This document shows positions 37,701 through 53,100 of a DNA stretch of 64,000 nucleotides, in pieces. Numbering within the stretch: the stretch's first letter is position 1; the number at the start of each line of letters is the position of its first letter. A model generated the notes under the pieces. The model did no database searches. It saw only the letters and a list, made by a program, of their open reading frames with translations, and was not told where the DNA came from. The DNA lies in the NCBI RefSeq assembly GCF_000150275.1, contig NW_002060948.1, positions 197,066-261,065 on the forward strand. Direction: 5' to 3'. The translations under genes were made by a program, and so were the position numbers. This DNA is from Trichoplax adhaerens. Its lineage: Eukaryota > Placozoa > Uniplacotomia > Trichoplacea > Trichoplacidae.

Positions 37701-40508
37701 CTTAAATTTGAAAAATTTTTGAGCATTAAGATGAAATATTATATAATGTAATGTCTCGTGCAAACTTACATAGAATCAATTGGTCATAATGTCAATGATC
37801 TGACGTCAGACACGGCACAGCTAGGACTCTAACCTATAGTCCATAATTAAGATGCACTTATTGTGTTCTACAGTCTGGAATTGATATGATTCATATAGTC
37901 GCGATCAAATAAATTCCGTGATAGATTTTCATCTATGCAAGCACATAATCTAAGTCAATATTTTTTCTTGAGTAACAAAAATGGAAGCGTAATAAATAAT
38001 ATCTTATAAGATGATGTCAAAAAATTATATAATCTGAAAATATTAACATAAAATTATTACGATAAAGTAATTGAGAGTTTATTGTTACAGTTATTTCCTG
38101 TAATTAACTAATGTTCACGATTGCCTGATTATTAATATCGCAATCTATTATTATTATGATAATGACAAGCGAGTTAATCATGCATGTGATGATCATCTTG
38201 AATACAGATCTAATCAAGGGGTGATTACAAAAAAAGCTATGATCTATTTTGTATTCATGCCTTGATGTATATAACATATCCATCATATAGTTACAACTAG
38301 AGCATGATGGATGCTCTTATAGAAATTATCATGTAGTTGTGAACAAATTACGGTACTGACCTAGAGAACAGTGCTCATCTTTGTCATGATGGTACAGCTT
38401 GATTTAACTATTGCAGTTTAAGATTAACCTGTAAAATTGAAAAATGTCATTTGAAAATAATTTTACCTTGTAGAATAGATACACATATGAAATAAAAGAT
38501 GATCAAAGTTAATGAGCTACCGTTTGCAATCGATGTCAACTTCGCGTTAATCGATAGTTCTATCATATCAGAAAGAATTGAGTCATGAATAGCATTGCAT
38601 CAAGTATAACTTTAAATAACGCTATCATTATCAATATCATGGTGGGTGTAATCGTTGTATACCATGGTAGAAAGAAACAAGTTTGACCGTAGTCATCACT
38701 CTTGGAGGATAATGCTATTTATATTCGAGTAGGATATTATTGAGGTTACGGATTGACCGTGCATAGTCAATGTTGTGTTAATGAAGGTCCGCTTTGATCA
38801 CTGTTATAATGTTAAGAGGGTTTATTTTGACAGTGCATTTTTGCTTGCTTATTAACATGAAAATAATAGAAGGAAGATTAAAATAAACTCGACTAGCAAC
38901 AAAGGCAAAACCCTTTTTAAGTGCATAAAAAGTGTTCATGCTGTGATTAAATTGAAATCATCATACCATCAAGAGGCAAGTTCATACGATACATGCCTAT
39001 CTTAACGTTCAACTCTATGCCATACTAGCATAAAGTAGAACATTAGTCCACTTTTCAACTTGCTGCTAACAACAAAAATGGCCACCAATTGATTTGGAGG
39101 CTATTGTTACCGTTAGGGGGTTGGTAGATAGGGCTAAAATTCAAAAGATTTACGTGAACAATGGCGAGTTGAAAGACATCTTCCAAGGGTAAACAACAAT
39201 TATTTAATCAAGAGAATATATTAACGAGTCTTGTCCAATTTTTTTTCCTCTTTTCACTCTACTTCTACGATACACAAGTATATGATTTAGCGCTCTTCTT
39301 CAGCACTATTGATACTAGTTGACTAGCACTACTTAAATGCACTTATTCTATAATACTAAATAGTGTTGCAAAACTTTCTTCTGGCATCCACCAGCCCTAC
39401 GCAGACGTTATACGATTTGGCTAACTTTTTCCATTACATCCTCTTATTTGACCTTAACAACTGTACTATGCTAATATTGCACAACGACAGGAGTTATCGC
39501 AGGATCCTTGTGCCCGTTACAACAATGCATAAATTTTAAACTTGGACTTTCTGTAATGCGGTCGTTATTATTTTCAAGTATAATCACGAATCAGAAAGCA
39601 ATTAGTATTATTTCCAAGCTAAACATTGTCTCATTTTCCAAAGAAATACCACTAAAAGAGTAAAAAAATCAAGAAAAAGATTAGGTGAACTTACAAGAAG
39701 AGGAAAAAAATCCAATTATCATCTACATTGTAAGCTCTATCATCATTCTACCTAGTGCTAGTTACCTCCTGTTAACAGGCTACATTTGATTATAATTATT
39801 ATTCTCCATGAAATAATCTGTTAATTTTAGAGTACTAGTGGAGGTTTTTTTCTTCCTTCTTTTTGTTTTTCTATCTTAATATGATTGCATCGATAAGATA
39901 GTATTATGCTTTGGTAGCACCGATGACTGATATCGTTTAAATATTAACTATTTTAGCAAGATAGAAAGCGATAAAGATAAAAAGGAAGAAAAATTCAACA
40001 TTAAACGAGTAGAAAAGATTTACCGATTATCTACTTTCCATCCTATTTGTATAAGTAGATTAGACAGCACAATTGATATAGTTATATGGTATTAAACCAT
40101 CGAAAGAAAATTTTTCCTCGAAGACCAGATTAACCGAAATCAACCTTTTCAGCAAGACATTCTTGACTTATCTTATCTATGCTTTTTTTCTTGGATCATT
40201 ACTAGAAATACGATATTTCTCAATATTACCATACAAGTACTTAACGGAAAGGTTTATTTGATCGAAAAAGTTGAAAAGAAAAAAAGGTAGAACCCTACCG
40301 CTACTCGTACTGACAAATATAAAAGCAACGTCCTAGTGGTCGTTTTTTTCTTTTTGATATCATTGCATAAGGATTACCCTCTAATTATTGACAGAGGGGA
40401 GAAAAAGTTAGTCAAAGGCCGATAACGTGATTCCTCAATCTCATCGCCAGCATTGAGGCTAAATACGTCCATTTTTTTTCCAATACTAGTAACAAGAAAA
40501 GCTTGATC

Positions 40509-43500
40509 ATGACGAAATCGAACAGGATATTCAAGTGTATTATCTACGTGGTATTACTAAGTCATAGTCTGAATTGGCAATTGGTCACTGGCTTTCCCAA
40601 ACCACCTGTGGATAATATGATGATCTCATCATGGAATCGTCGGCTAAGTGAGGATAATCATTATCATGGCGATAGTGATGAAGAATTCAGCAAACGCTTA
40701 GAAAGCCAATTATTATATCACATTGAACGACAAGATCGACGTCAACATCGTCAAAAAGTACCCCAATTAATGCATGATTTATATCATATAAGAGCCGAGC
40801 AACATCAGCAACAAATGAGCCAAGAAGAGGAAGAAAATTATCTTCCTATCCAACATAATTATATGGATATACCATTTGTCAGTAAAATGGCTATTAATAG
40901 CGTAGTCAGAAATTTCCATCATCAAGGTAAGACAGCTAGCTTACTTGATTCTTAACTTCTTGCTTGAAAGTAGTTAAAATAATTTAGCTTTCCTTGATAT
41001 TAGGACAATAAAGAGCTTGTATACTTAAAGTATGACAATAGGGGAGAATAATAAATTGAAATTATAGTTTACTTCAGAATGAATTTAAAGTCAATGCTTG
41101 TATATTTTTTAGCCGAAATCTACTTTCAATATCATAACCTTAATGACCTACTCTATCACTAGAATCAGTGACTTAAAATTTGATTGCCCGACAACGAATT
41201 TGTTCACTTGTCGTCCTCCAATATATCACAACTTTATTACTATCTTGACTGTAGTTTGTACTTTTCTAAAATGTCCTAATAGTTATGATCGAGTTAATAT
41301 CATGATAGACAAACTCTTCACATAAGACTTGACAGTATTGCATTATGGCGATGGGGAATGTGTCCAAAGCAAGTGTGCATTTACTTCTTAACCTGTATCT
41401 CTGCCATTATTGTACTACCGGTGATTTTAGACTGATTACAGTTGTTAACTGAAACTTGTCGTTTGGATGAAGAGGGATTACTTAAAGCATAATTCGCTCT
41501 ATTCTTTCTGTTATCAGCTTCCCTAGTATATTATTATTAATAACGATTCATAGCATTTACCTCGACTCCATATAGAACATCCTTTTCAAATACGACAGCT
41601 AGAATAATTTACACAGTACTGTATTCCATTAATGCCGACTACTATGATTAGTTCTAGGATAAATGACCTACTTTATCAAACTACAGTATCTTTTATAGCT
41701 TTTAAATCCGTAATAGTGTAAAGAGGTTCAATAGCTTGGCGCTATAAGATCGTTGGGTTCACTTCATAGTTTTCCCTCCATTAACTACCGTAGCTTACGT
41801 CTAAAGATAGAATGTTCACTACAGAAATAGACGACTATTTTCTATGCCTTAAAAAACTAATCCATGGTTTGCTTTAACAAGAAAATATGCTTAAAATTTA
41901 ATAAAAAATATAAGTGCTATCGTCAATTAATCTATTGCTCATAAACAAACGCTTTACTACCGCCATCCTTATTATGGCACTATTTATGTATAGAATAATT
42001 GAACACTAGAGCATAAAATTGCTACCTATCGATAAAATTTCTATCCCAATCGAAAAATCAATGCACAAAATCGATTTATTCCCGTCGAATTGCTTAATAT
42101 TAGCTTTTAATGGTTATTACAATATCAAATGTTTTGCGAATTTATTTTGCAACATTTGTAATTATGAAGGATTGGCTGCATCATGCTTTTTCAGAACTTA
42201 GCTTATATTGTTGATACAATGGGCAATCTTATCCAGCAGAGCAAAAAACTTTATTGTTCACTATTGTCGTAAAAAATACAGACGGTAGAAAAAGTTGTAG
42301 TAGAATAACTCCGTCTCAATCGATTTAGAATCATCTTCAAGTCTACTTAAATCACAATATCAACATTGTCTTGATATCAATTCTGTCTACACTACTACAA
42401 TAATATTTTGTTGGCCCATAAGAAATTGGTTATAAGGCAACTATTGTAAGTTACATAAGATGACCAAAGGACACCTATTTAGTTTCCTTTGTCTCATAGT
42501 ATAGTAGAAGATATTGTTATGTGAGCAAAGTATTTCACCACGGCAATTACACTACATAATTTACTCCTATCGGTGCCACCTTGTTGACCTTGCAAATTTC
42601 AAAATATAGTAGAGTAAAAGGGATAGATTGAAGTAGGGTTAGAATGAACGTGTTTTCATGATAGGTCATCATTAAAGTAGAATGGATAAAATAGTGAATA
42701 TAATTTACATGTACTATGGAATAGTAGACGATTGAAAGATGATGATGCATAAGCTGTATATTCTGATATCTGACTGTATTTAAGATTAAAAAAGTGAGTA
42801 GTTATAATGTAAAATATAGTAAAGAGGGAAGAATTGTAGCTTTTTTTACTAATAAAAGTAATGGCTAATTTTTAAATTATACATTTTAACTCTTAAAACT
42901 AATCTTTATCGATCATGAAGGTGGGAATTGAAATTACATTTCATGGTAAATGACCGTTAATCAACTGAACAATATCTATACAATAGCGTCGAGACTGTAT
43001 AGAATAATTGAAAACTTTAAATTTCAAGTATTAAAGTCTTCAATATTCTCTAAGTTATAGAGTAGTATATAATTTATTTAAACTGAATCGTAACTAAGCC
43101 AACAAATTTCATTGAAATTTAAAACATAACAGATAAAATTGCTGACAGAATTACCTCCAAATTTTTCTCATAAAAATATTTAATTTTTTCCCCATTCGAT
43201 TAACGAAGATAAAAGTAATGATAAATTTATATTACTGTTCCTAAGTATTATTAATAAAACTTGTTGCGAACAATAAATGTTCGAATAGTAGTAGCAATCG
43301 ACTAGTTCACTCGTATCACCGGTATAATTAATCAACAGTACTCTATACAAATTCAAGATATGTAAACTTTTAAATATTCAGTATTCCTCCCCATCGAACT
43401 TTCAAGTTCAATAATCCAGATAAATCATCCGTGATAATCTAAATTCAAATTGAATAGTCATAATGTGCGATTTCATTTTTTAATTACTGAAGATTTAATC

Positions 43501-44937
43501 TATCGGAAAGAATAATTAATGAAGCAATTTTTGTTTATTTATATAGTGTTATAGATCACTATAAACATAGTCCTGGGGTTACTAGAATAGCTTAATATTC
43601 TCCATTTTTCCGTAGTAAGATAACTATTGAAAGTACTCTTCGATCATTTGTATTACTTAACATACAATATTTTTCTTTGAAATCCATTATCTATAACATA
43701 ATTTCCAATAGATGAAAACGTTAAGCAAGATTCCTAGTATTGTTAATTTTTGCCTTTCCTTGACTACTGATACAACTTGAGATTTGATCGATTACTATTA
43801 TTGATTAAAAATGTTCTAATTTACGCACCTACAGTTAACCAACTATAACCGTCAGTTATCAAGTCTTTTTACCTTTAAATACACCTAATTTGTTGGTTAA
43901 CGTACTGATTTTCATTGCATGCTTCCATCAATCTTTTTACGTCAATTATTCGATCATAAATATTTACCTATAGCAAAGCATATTTTTCTTCTACTACAAT
44001 ATCTTATTTAAGCCTAGATCAATATTGATTAAAATTTTTTTTCTATATATTTTAATCAACTAAAGGAGAACTAAATGATAAAGGAATTGTCAATGATAAT
44101 ATCTTATACTTCGATTTATCATCGGAGAATCCTGATGAAGAAATCCTCGATCAAGCCATCTTACGCATTCATTACCATGGTCAATCTCCTCACGATAATG
44201 CTTTCGGAGCAAGTATTGTACGAGTTTATATCGTTACAACTCATCAATCTCGAATGGATTACAAATTAATTAACGAAGAAAAGCTGGCAAGTAATGCTTC
44301 CAAATGGATCTCCATCGATGTTACACAAGCCGTCAAAAATTGGCTTACTAAAAGTCATCCTAATCTAGGCTTGAAAGTCGAAGTAGTGAACCTTCATTCT
44401 GTTCCTAGTAAATCCAACAGGCAACTTCCGAGTGAATTGGTGAATAATAACCGAAAGTCAAATCATCGCTTACGCCTTAGGCGCGGTCTAAATCATTTAG
44501 AAAATCAGGATCAATGGAATCAACAGCGCCCTATTTTGTTAATCCATAGCCATGATAAGACAATTGTTCATCAACGACGTAAAAGAGCAACTACGAGTAC
44601 GACAACAAGCACCAAATCAAAGAAAGGCTGCAAACGGCATAAGTTAAAGGTTAATTTTGCCGCAGTGGGATGGAATGATTGGATAATTGCGCCTAAAGAT
44701 TACGATGCTTACTTGTGTAAAGGGCGCTGCAAATTTCCTCTTAGTCAACACATGAATGCAACTAATCATGCTATCATACAAACCGTAGCCAATCAACATT
44801 CACCAGATGAAGTTCCATTACCGTGCTGTGTACCAACTGAACTAGATCCAATTCCGTTGTTGTACATTAATGCTAGAGGTAAAAGTGTTTTAAAAAGTTA
44901 TAGAGACATGGTTGTAAGGCAGTGTGGTTGTCGATAA
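40509..44937 (+). CDS. BMP-like TGF-beta superfamily ligand precursor
   Basis: Exons 40509-40926 and 44066-44937 join in phase (G|GA); 429 residues. The ATG at 40511 is followed by a basic residue and a hydrophobic signal peptide (FKCIIYVVLLSHSLNWQLVTG). The propeptide carries the conserved WISIDVTQAVKNWL segment. Furin-type site RRKR ends at residue 313, leaving a 116-residue mature ligand with the seven-cysteine knot: GCKRHKLKVNF, GWNDWIIAP, YLCKGRCKFPL, NATNHAIIQT (one N-glycan site), LPCCVPTEL and C-terminal RQCGCR. These match the BMP subgroup better than TGF-beta or activin. A second RLRR site lies at 276-279. Secreted dimers of the family signal through Ser/Thr kinase receptors to Smads. 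The 3.1-kb intron is a usual position between propeptide exons. Exact BMP subtype is not assigned. Confidence 0.92.
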
Positions 44938-47900
44938 ATTATGTGTGTTCTAGCATGGCTATGGAGCCAGAATCAAAATCAATTCCATCACATCTACAAA
45001 AATATTTCTATCTATAGATAAAAATCTATCTATATATATTATATATATATATATTATATTTATAATAATAATTATAAGTAAACATAAATCTATAAATGAC
45101 CTTGCGGGGAAGTGACCAGATGAATATAGGATTATGTGGCGTTTTCAAATCATTATTAGACATGTGGACGCAAACCCAAATATACGTACAGATACATATA
45201 CTCAAAGTAAGAGACTAAGACAGAGAGAGAAAGAGAGAAGAGAGAGAGGAGAAAAAGAGAAAGAGCGACTGAGATATTTAAATGTACGATTGACATTTAT
45301 TGTAGCAGTCAAGTTGGAAATTATTTATTAAATAATAATGTAAAAGATATTTTTTATCTAGAGACCGTTAGAAGAAAATGCAAATTTTTAAATTTGCAAT
45401 TATATTACATTTTCCTTGATCCATAAGTAAGGCAACTAATCAAACATTACGGTAAAAAGTTTCTATCCTAGATCTAGGAGATGATATCTACTTAACATAC
45501 AAAGACATAACTATTTTATGTACATGTAAATATATACTTTACTGCTTTTTATTATCGATTTTTAAAATAGTTAAATAGTTATTTAGTGTTTCTAATCGTC
45601 AATACATGGAATATTAACCCAATAGTATGATGCAATACAATTGACAAGCCTCAAATCTCAATCTCAATTAATCTTCCTCTTTCTCTTACATCTACTATAT
45701 TAGAAACTACTCCAGTTTCATCTTAATAAACATACTACGACATAAATTGGTTCGTTTTATATACATTTATCATTACTTGTCCTACTTTAATATTCTTTTA
45801 AGAAAAATTCCTTCATGTAGTATTTATATAGAAAAATGGAGGAATACAAACCTGAACCTCGTCAATATTATCATTTTAACTGTTACTACATCCTTAAATA
45901 GAATTAATAATACGCTATCACTACGGATACAAGGTTAAATCTTAATATCTTAATAATATTATTATATCTATTAATACCTACATTCACTATGCTATTTTAA
46001 ATTTTTATTTCGTAAATTATCCATAATCCTGTCTATCTGATCGTTCTCAACAACACTGATCACATGCTCTCTTACTCTCTCTTTCAATTCATCTTTTAAG
46101 CACATATTCATCATACAAACTATCTCCTTTCTATCATCTAGCTATAAAGTAATATTTTTTTCTAACGATATAATTCTTGATGGCTATATTGGTATCGTTA
46201 GTATCGATAAGTCGATACTTCATTCTTTCTTTCTGTTATATGATAATTTATCATGTATACATTCTTTATAATGCTTATGCATAATTTTTGTATTTTGCAT
46301 TCATTGAATATGCTGACAAGAAGTAAAATGATAGCCAAAGAGAAAAATAAAATAATGAAACAATATAGTAAATTAGGACGAAAATTAGTCAATCGGCACC
46401 ATATTAACGATAAATAACCTTAATGTACGCTGTAGATACTAAAATTTCATACTAATATTACTTACTATGTTAAGAATGAATTTTATTTTTAATAATATCT
46501 TGCACTGGTAACAATAATAAAGAAATTTAGCTATTATCATTCTATGCCTAAGTTTAATGAACTCCTAGCCAAGATTGATCGAACATTAATTATGACAATG
46601 TATAGTCTTATTAACTTGGTAACTTATAATTTCAACTACATTTTTACTACAACATATTTTACCCCTAGGCTAATATATTGGGATATAATATTTATCCGAG
46701 TATCGATTCATAGCGACCTTGAAGTACGATTTATTATAATTTTTAATTATTTTCATATTCAAAATCAATTTTCAAAAATGTATCTGTATTCTAGGATGTT
46801 GAGAGTTACCGATTATATTCAGCTAGCTATCAGAAATGAAACTTTTTTACGAGATGATCATTCATATTGCTATACAAATATAGTTATGCTTGGTGATATC
46901 TTTACTCAAGCATTGACTACTTCAACTGCATCATCAGTCATATAAATGATCGTATGATATGCGTATATTATGCCAAATATACTGTAGTCTTATTCAGTAA
47001 TCCAAACGAGATATTCTAGCTTTAAAATATGCCCGTACCTAAATGTGAAAGTAAAAGCAACTGCTACCTGGAACAAATTCAAAGTGAAATACATGAATCA
47101 GGTTTAATATATAGGTAACATACATACATCAACAGGTAGTTTTATCTAGAGATACTATATATATCATGCTACTGATACTTAGATATATTACAGGCATAGG
47201 ATGATTTCTAAAGGCATTAGTTGTTCATAGAGTTGCAGATTGCAGAAATAATCCGATCATTAATTTTAAATATAACATAATTGTATTTTAATTCCGATTT
47301 TAATAACCATCTAGGCAAATTTAAATCTTTACTCTGCGGTTGTTATATATAGTGAGAGTGTATAGATATTTTATAGATAAAATAATGAATTATTCTTTTG
47401 AATAATACAATTTTCAGCACTCAAATCTAGCATCTGCTACTATAATTATAAAAATAGAGCAATATATTCATTGTAATAGGCTTAGCTAGTAGATGATAAG
47501 AATTAGAACAGATAAAATAAGATTCTGTACTGTACTTAAGTTTTCAGTACCATCATTATAATAACCTTATAGTTGTACCTTATAGTTGTTAGGTGAGAAA
47601 GAAAAATTTGTTCACTTATAGTTAATCCAATATTTACGGCGGGGTCTTCACTATGCGTTTTAGATACTGTATATAATTTATACCTTTTACAATCAGATAA
47701 TCAGATCAATGCGTATACCGTTCTCTCCATTACAATAAGTATATTATCAAGGTAATTTCAAGTTTTTGTTCCAGCACCATAGCGTCTTTTCACTAAGCTA
47801 ATTTCGGCTGTTATCTTTTACCAATTATTACCCAACTTAATTATTCAATTGCTCTGGACTAGTTATTCACACTATATTGGTATATATAAATATGTTTACA

Positions 47901-50114
47901 GTACTATGTTTGAATAATTAGCTAATAGAAAACTACTTTTGTAAAGCGTTTTATACGTTTATAACACTGCATTCCTTTCCTATACAAATATGTAATTATT
48001 TATTTTAGTCTAATTCAGATAATGCCGGTTATTATTACCATATTGAAACTTTACTTTCTAATTAAATTATATATAAAAACTTAATACAGCGCCAATTAAT
48101 GAAGTTTCACAAGTTTATTTCGTAGTTACGCCTGTATTAGCGCCATGCGATATATAAACGGATATTTTCTTCATCAATCTAGCGAAGCTGTAGCCGCGTA
48201 ATGAAGGATACTAGCTACTGTATGACTGTTACTAATGAAAGTCAATCTAACAAGTTATTTAAGCAACCATTTTTTAATACGTCAAAAACAATAACCATTG
48301 TCGTTGGTAAGTAATATAATTACCATTTCTTAGCTTAGCAACAAATACGTCGGATTTATTGTTATAACTTTGATTTATGTTTTTTTTAAGAGACATACGT
48401 ATCTCTTTGATAGAAGGTACACACTGAAATATTTTGATTTTCTCTTTAACTCGTTGTCAAACGTTACTATTATGAAATTTACTTTAGTAGAGAATTTAAA
48501 AATTAGCTATATTATAGTGAGAATGATTATCGAAGATTTTACTGCTGCATAAATCGATTTATTTCTTCCAATTAATCTTGTTTACGATATCATCAAATCT
48601 AATTAACAATGTAATAATGTTATTGATAACTTAACTATAGTTCATGAATTAATTATGAGAAATATATGGGCAGCTACCTAATAGTATAATATAAACCCTT
48701 CGATATTATAAGCACTACAAGTAGATTCCCTTAATTTTTTATCATAATTACGACAACATGATACACATAGATCACCACGTTAGTGCAACTTATTGGAGTC
48801 GCAATTTATCACGCTTTCCGCCGGGCATTGAATTATATATAATGAGCTGCTACCGTATATTCAAACAAATAATATTACATTAAACATTCAATTTCTATAC
48901 AGTATAAAGACGATTGTTTTGGATACAAAATATCAATTCTTTAGCCGCAATAATAAGGGGTGAAAGGCCAACCAATAAAATCACTACTAGCTACCAGGAT
49001 GATTATGCAAATAGACTTATTTGAGCATCGGCCGATTTGATAAATAAAATATTACTTGACAATAATATAAATAACAACGTGCGCTAGTGTTACTGGCTTT
49101 GTCATGAAAGATATCAATAGTTGATTCGATGAATTACGGCTATTTGCATCACGTTAATGTACGTAAATCATATTGTTACAGCTGTTTAGAATAGAAGCAA
49201 ATGTCTTGGCTGGTAATTTGATTTCAAAGATGACAGATTTTATATAGATTTATGATTCAGACCACGGTAAGTTAATGCAAGTAACTTCAATACTTACATT
49301 GCATAAAATTTTACGATGGACATTAGGGGAACAATGTTTAGATTGACTACAGAATCACTACGTAAATCATTGGACAAAAAGCGTTGAGTATAAAGCTTCC
49401 AATGGCCAGACTGGATATATAGTAAACTATAACAAATTTAGCGCATTTTATATATTTTAGCCCCAGATTCTATGTACTACAGATCTATTACGGCCACTCC
49501 CGGGAATGAACATATTTTCAACAATTTTATGATTCGCTGAATACTTTGAGAATTATTTTAATCCTTGATTTTGATTATGGATATTTAAGCTAGAATAAAT
49601 AGCAAATACACGGAAACTAAAATGATTTTATGAAGTTTTATTTAACTAAATCTAGGAAAAGCCAGTAGATAGACTATAGCTTTGATATAAACATTTACAA
49701 GTAAAACAGCTCATAAATTATAACACATGTTTCGCAAAACAGCGAAGACCGTGTAAAATCTCCTTTAATGATACTGAATAGGTATTTATGTATTGTGTGT
49801 TCATAGGATTATAAGGCGTTTAGATATGAAAGTAATAATAAACAAGATTCATTCGTAATTTCAATGTAATGTATATATTACTTGGTTTTTCATCAATTTA
49901 CGGATTGTGCTGTTGGAGTATCAGTAAATAATGGCAGATCTTACAATAAAAATTGTCAACTTACTAACAAAAAAATTTTTACTCTTCTCAATGTATCATA
50001 TACGCGCAATATATAAAATATAAATTATGTTACGCTAGATTATTAAGTTCGATTAGCTAAAATTCTGATAGGCATTAATTAATAAAATAAGAACAACAAT
50101 TTGATCGACAACTC
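44938..50114. other. Gene-poor interval between the BMP-like gene and ABCB10
   Basis: Apart from the microsatellites, nothing was recognised. Open frames here (the longest plus 46544-46945) consist of AT-biased codons (Ile, Tyr, Phe, Asn) without domain features or splice support. Confidence 0.45.
45027..45273. repeat. AT and GA microsatellites in the BMP 3' flank
   Basis: A TA/TAT run spans about 45027-45078 and a purine run of GA/GAA/GAGA units spans about 45211-45273. Both lie in the probable 3' UTR or flank. Confidence 0.85.
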
Positions 50115-53100
50115 TTAATTTTCAATAAGAATTGATTGCTTTTCAATTAGCTTCTTAAATACACCATTTTCCAATTGCATTAAATCATTATAGTTGCCCC
50201 TTTCAACAATTTTGCCTTCATTAAGGACCACAATCTGATCCGCGTGTTTAATTGTGGATAGTCGATGAGCGATTGTAATAACTGTTCTATTTACCATCAG
50301 CCTTTGCAAAGCGTCTTGAACCAAGTACTCGCTCTCCGCATCTAATGCGCTATTTATGATATTGATACCATTAATAAATCAACAAAGTAAATAGAAATTA
50401 ACCAATTTTATTCCTTATATATGCATATGGAATTCTATCTCTTATGATACGATTACACAGAATTAATTATATTATTCAATAGTGTAATGGAGGAGAGGGT
50501 AGACTTTATTTTCGGTAAATTAAGTGTGATAATGTATAGACTTGGTAAGATTTTAACTTTAATGAAATAATAATTTTAATTTTACCTCGTAGCCTCATCC
50601 AATATTAAGATTTGTGGATTCTAATGATAAAAAAATGTTAGTACAAGCAAATAGTGAATAATTTATTTAATAATTTAATACTAAAGTATAAATGCAGGAA
50701 GTATGTACAATACTATAAGGTTAATCTTATACTTTTACAGGATTTTATACCTTAATGAGTGCCCTGGCAATTGCAATTCGCTGCCTTTGACCACCTATAG
50801 GTTCATTATTATTTTCCTTCAGTATGAATTATTCGCATAGAGAACTAATAGCATAATGATACGAATAAAAATATTATCACCTGAAAGAGATTGACCTCTT
50901 TCACCAACAACAGTTTGTAACCCGTCTGGAAATCGATCTATAAATTGCATAGCATTAGCTTGCTTGGCAGCATATATTATTTCTTCAGCAGTGATCGACT
51001 TGGCATCCTGGGTACCGTAAGCAATATTTTCATAGATTGTTGTAGAAAATAAGATTGGATTCTACAATGATGATAAATCAATATATTAGTCACGCGTTAA
51101 ACTAGTTTATTTGTAATAATTTATATTATTTTCATTAGTATATAATAAAAGATGCACATTTCTGATCTTTCTAACCTGACTAACTAAGCCTACATTACTA
51201 CGAATCCAACCAGGATTGATTGACCTTATATCTTCACCATTTATCAATACTTGTCCGATATCTGGATCATAAAATCGTAGCAACAGCGATGATAATGTGC
51301 TCTTTCCACTTCCACTAGCACCAACAACTGCAGTTATAGAACCAGCTGGAACGTTGAGAGTCAAATTTTTAAATATTACATCATTTGATCTTGAGGGATA
51401 GGAAAAGCCAATATTCTTAAAATCGATATCTCCGTTAAGGATTGAAATATCCGGTATAATTCCGGCTAAATTATAATTATTGATATGATTTGATTTAGTA
51501 CTGTGGCAATAATTACTTGTAGTTTCAGACGACAAAACCTTCATTAATAAAGCGATAATTTTGTTATTACTGACCATCAATGGGAATTTTGGGTTTGCGA
51601 TCAATAATCTGCCATAATCTAGTACTGGCACCGACTCCTCTCATAAGTTCAGAATAAAATGAGCTCATTCCTAACAATAATTGTAAAATAGACAATTTAG
51701 AGCCAGCAATATTGTAACCTAAATCAAAACTACTTCAAATTCTTAAAATGGCTTACCTGCTATCGCAATACCAACATAGCCGGAATATAATAAGAAGGAT
51801 GTCAATTGGCCGACAGTTAATTGCGCTTGCGACATCATCATTCCCCCATTCCATAGTACAGCTAATAGTAGAAGGTTACCGGAAAATCCAGTCTAAAATG
51901 ACATTCATTTAATTTTCCGCTTTAGTGGTATCATATTATAATTTATCGATAGTACATACTTTTCTAGTTAAATTACAATACAGTACTTACAAAGCCAAAA
52001 AAAGTACCATTTACAAAAGCCTGTTTATTGCCAAGATGAAGAACTTTGTCGATTTTTTCTCCATATCTGTTTATTATCATAAATTTAACGTCAAGATATC
52101 TTTTACTTTTGTTAATAATGCGCAATCTTTTAATCGTCACGGCTTCAAATGTACATTCAAACCTTGTCAATTCCTTCATTTCATTCGCAAATGCTCGCAC
52201 AGTAGTGAAATTGCTAATTTTTTCCTCGGCAATCTAATATGATGTGTTAAGAACAATTTCCTTCTTTATCGATTCAATAGTTATAATGTAACATTGCGCC
52301 AATATTTAATAAGCTGCTGCAATATTATAGTTACCTTACTCTAACTGCAGGAAATTATTTTGATAGTCAATATCACTTTACATACGGTACTCGACTGTGA
52401 ATAGGATCAGTTTATATTTATGCGTTACCTCAGTTGATGCAGCTAAAGCATTTTGGGTTTTCTCGGATAAAGTTTTTAAATATCTTCCGTATAAGATGAG
52501 AACAATTGATAATGGCGCAACCATCCCAATACCAACAGTAGCTAGGTAAGGTGATACGTAAATCTAATCCATTTCAAGAATATAAAGTGTACATGACCAT
52601 TAGTAAGTATTTAGCATCGAATTAATATCGTAGAGAGGGGAATATGATTACGATAAAATTGATGTATAAAACAGCAGTCAATTACCATCATTGAAGCTCC
52701 AATGCTAACTTGCATAAGCGCTCTTAAGCCGTCTGAGAGATTATTGGTAATTGATAAGCCGACCACTGATGTATCTGTAGACATTCTGTTAATTAATTCC
52801 CCTGTACGAGTTTTATCGAAAAATGCAATCTCTTGCTTTACAACAGAACCAAAAAGTGATTGCCTAATATTTCTTACGATGCGTTGACCTGCAAAAAATA
52901 GTGAGCTCGAGGTCAGGTTTATTGAGTTTTTTCAATAAAAGTATATAATTAAATATATTCCTTGAGATACGTTTAGTGACAGTCGCTGTAACGAAAGTAA
53001 AGTTTGATTCCTTCCTTGAATTGAAGTAACGTGATTTACTGTACCTGCAGATTGTATCAGATAGACTCGACCAAAATTTGCTAAACTACCAATAAGAAAG

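Larger units (their letters stand above)
29801..40508. other. 10.7-kb gene-poor interval upstream of the BMP-like gene
   Basis: No complete gene recognised. Three coding-like segments on the plus strand (33482-33580, 34167-34279, 34479-34760) are listed separately. The last kilobase before 40509 alternates A/G-rich and T/C-rich tracts (for example 39650-40330) and would hold the BMP promoter and 5' UTR. A developmental ligand often has long flanking regulatory DNA, but nothing here proves enhancer function. Confidence 0.4.

Noticed and set aside
46544-46945. 133-codon plus-strand frame in the BMP-ABCB10 desert
   Set aside because: Ile/Tyr/Phe/Asn-dominated, no domain, no splice or context support; typical AT-rich noise.
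51973-52200. 75-codon minus-strand open frame with an apparent ABCB10-specific insertion
   Set aside because: The extra residues are explained by a spliced 96-nt intron giving a gap-free alignment.
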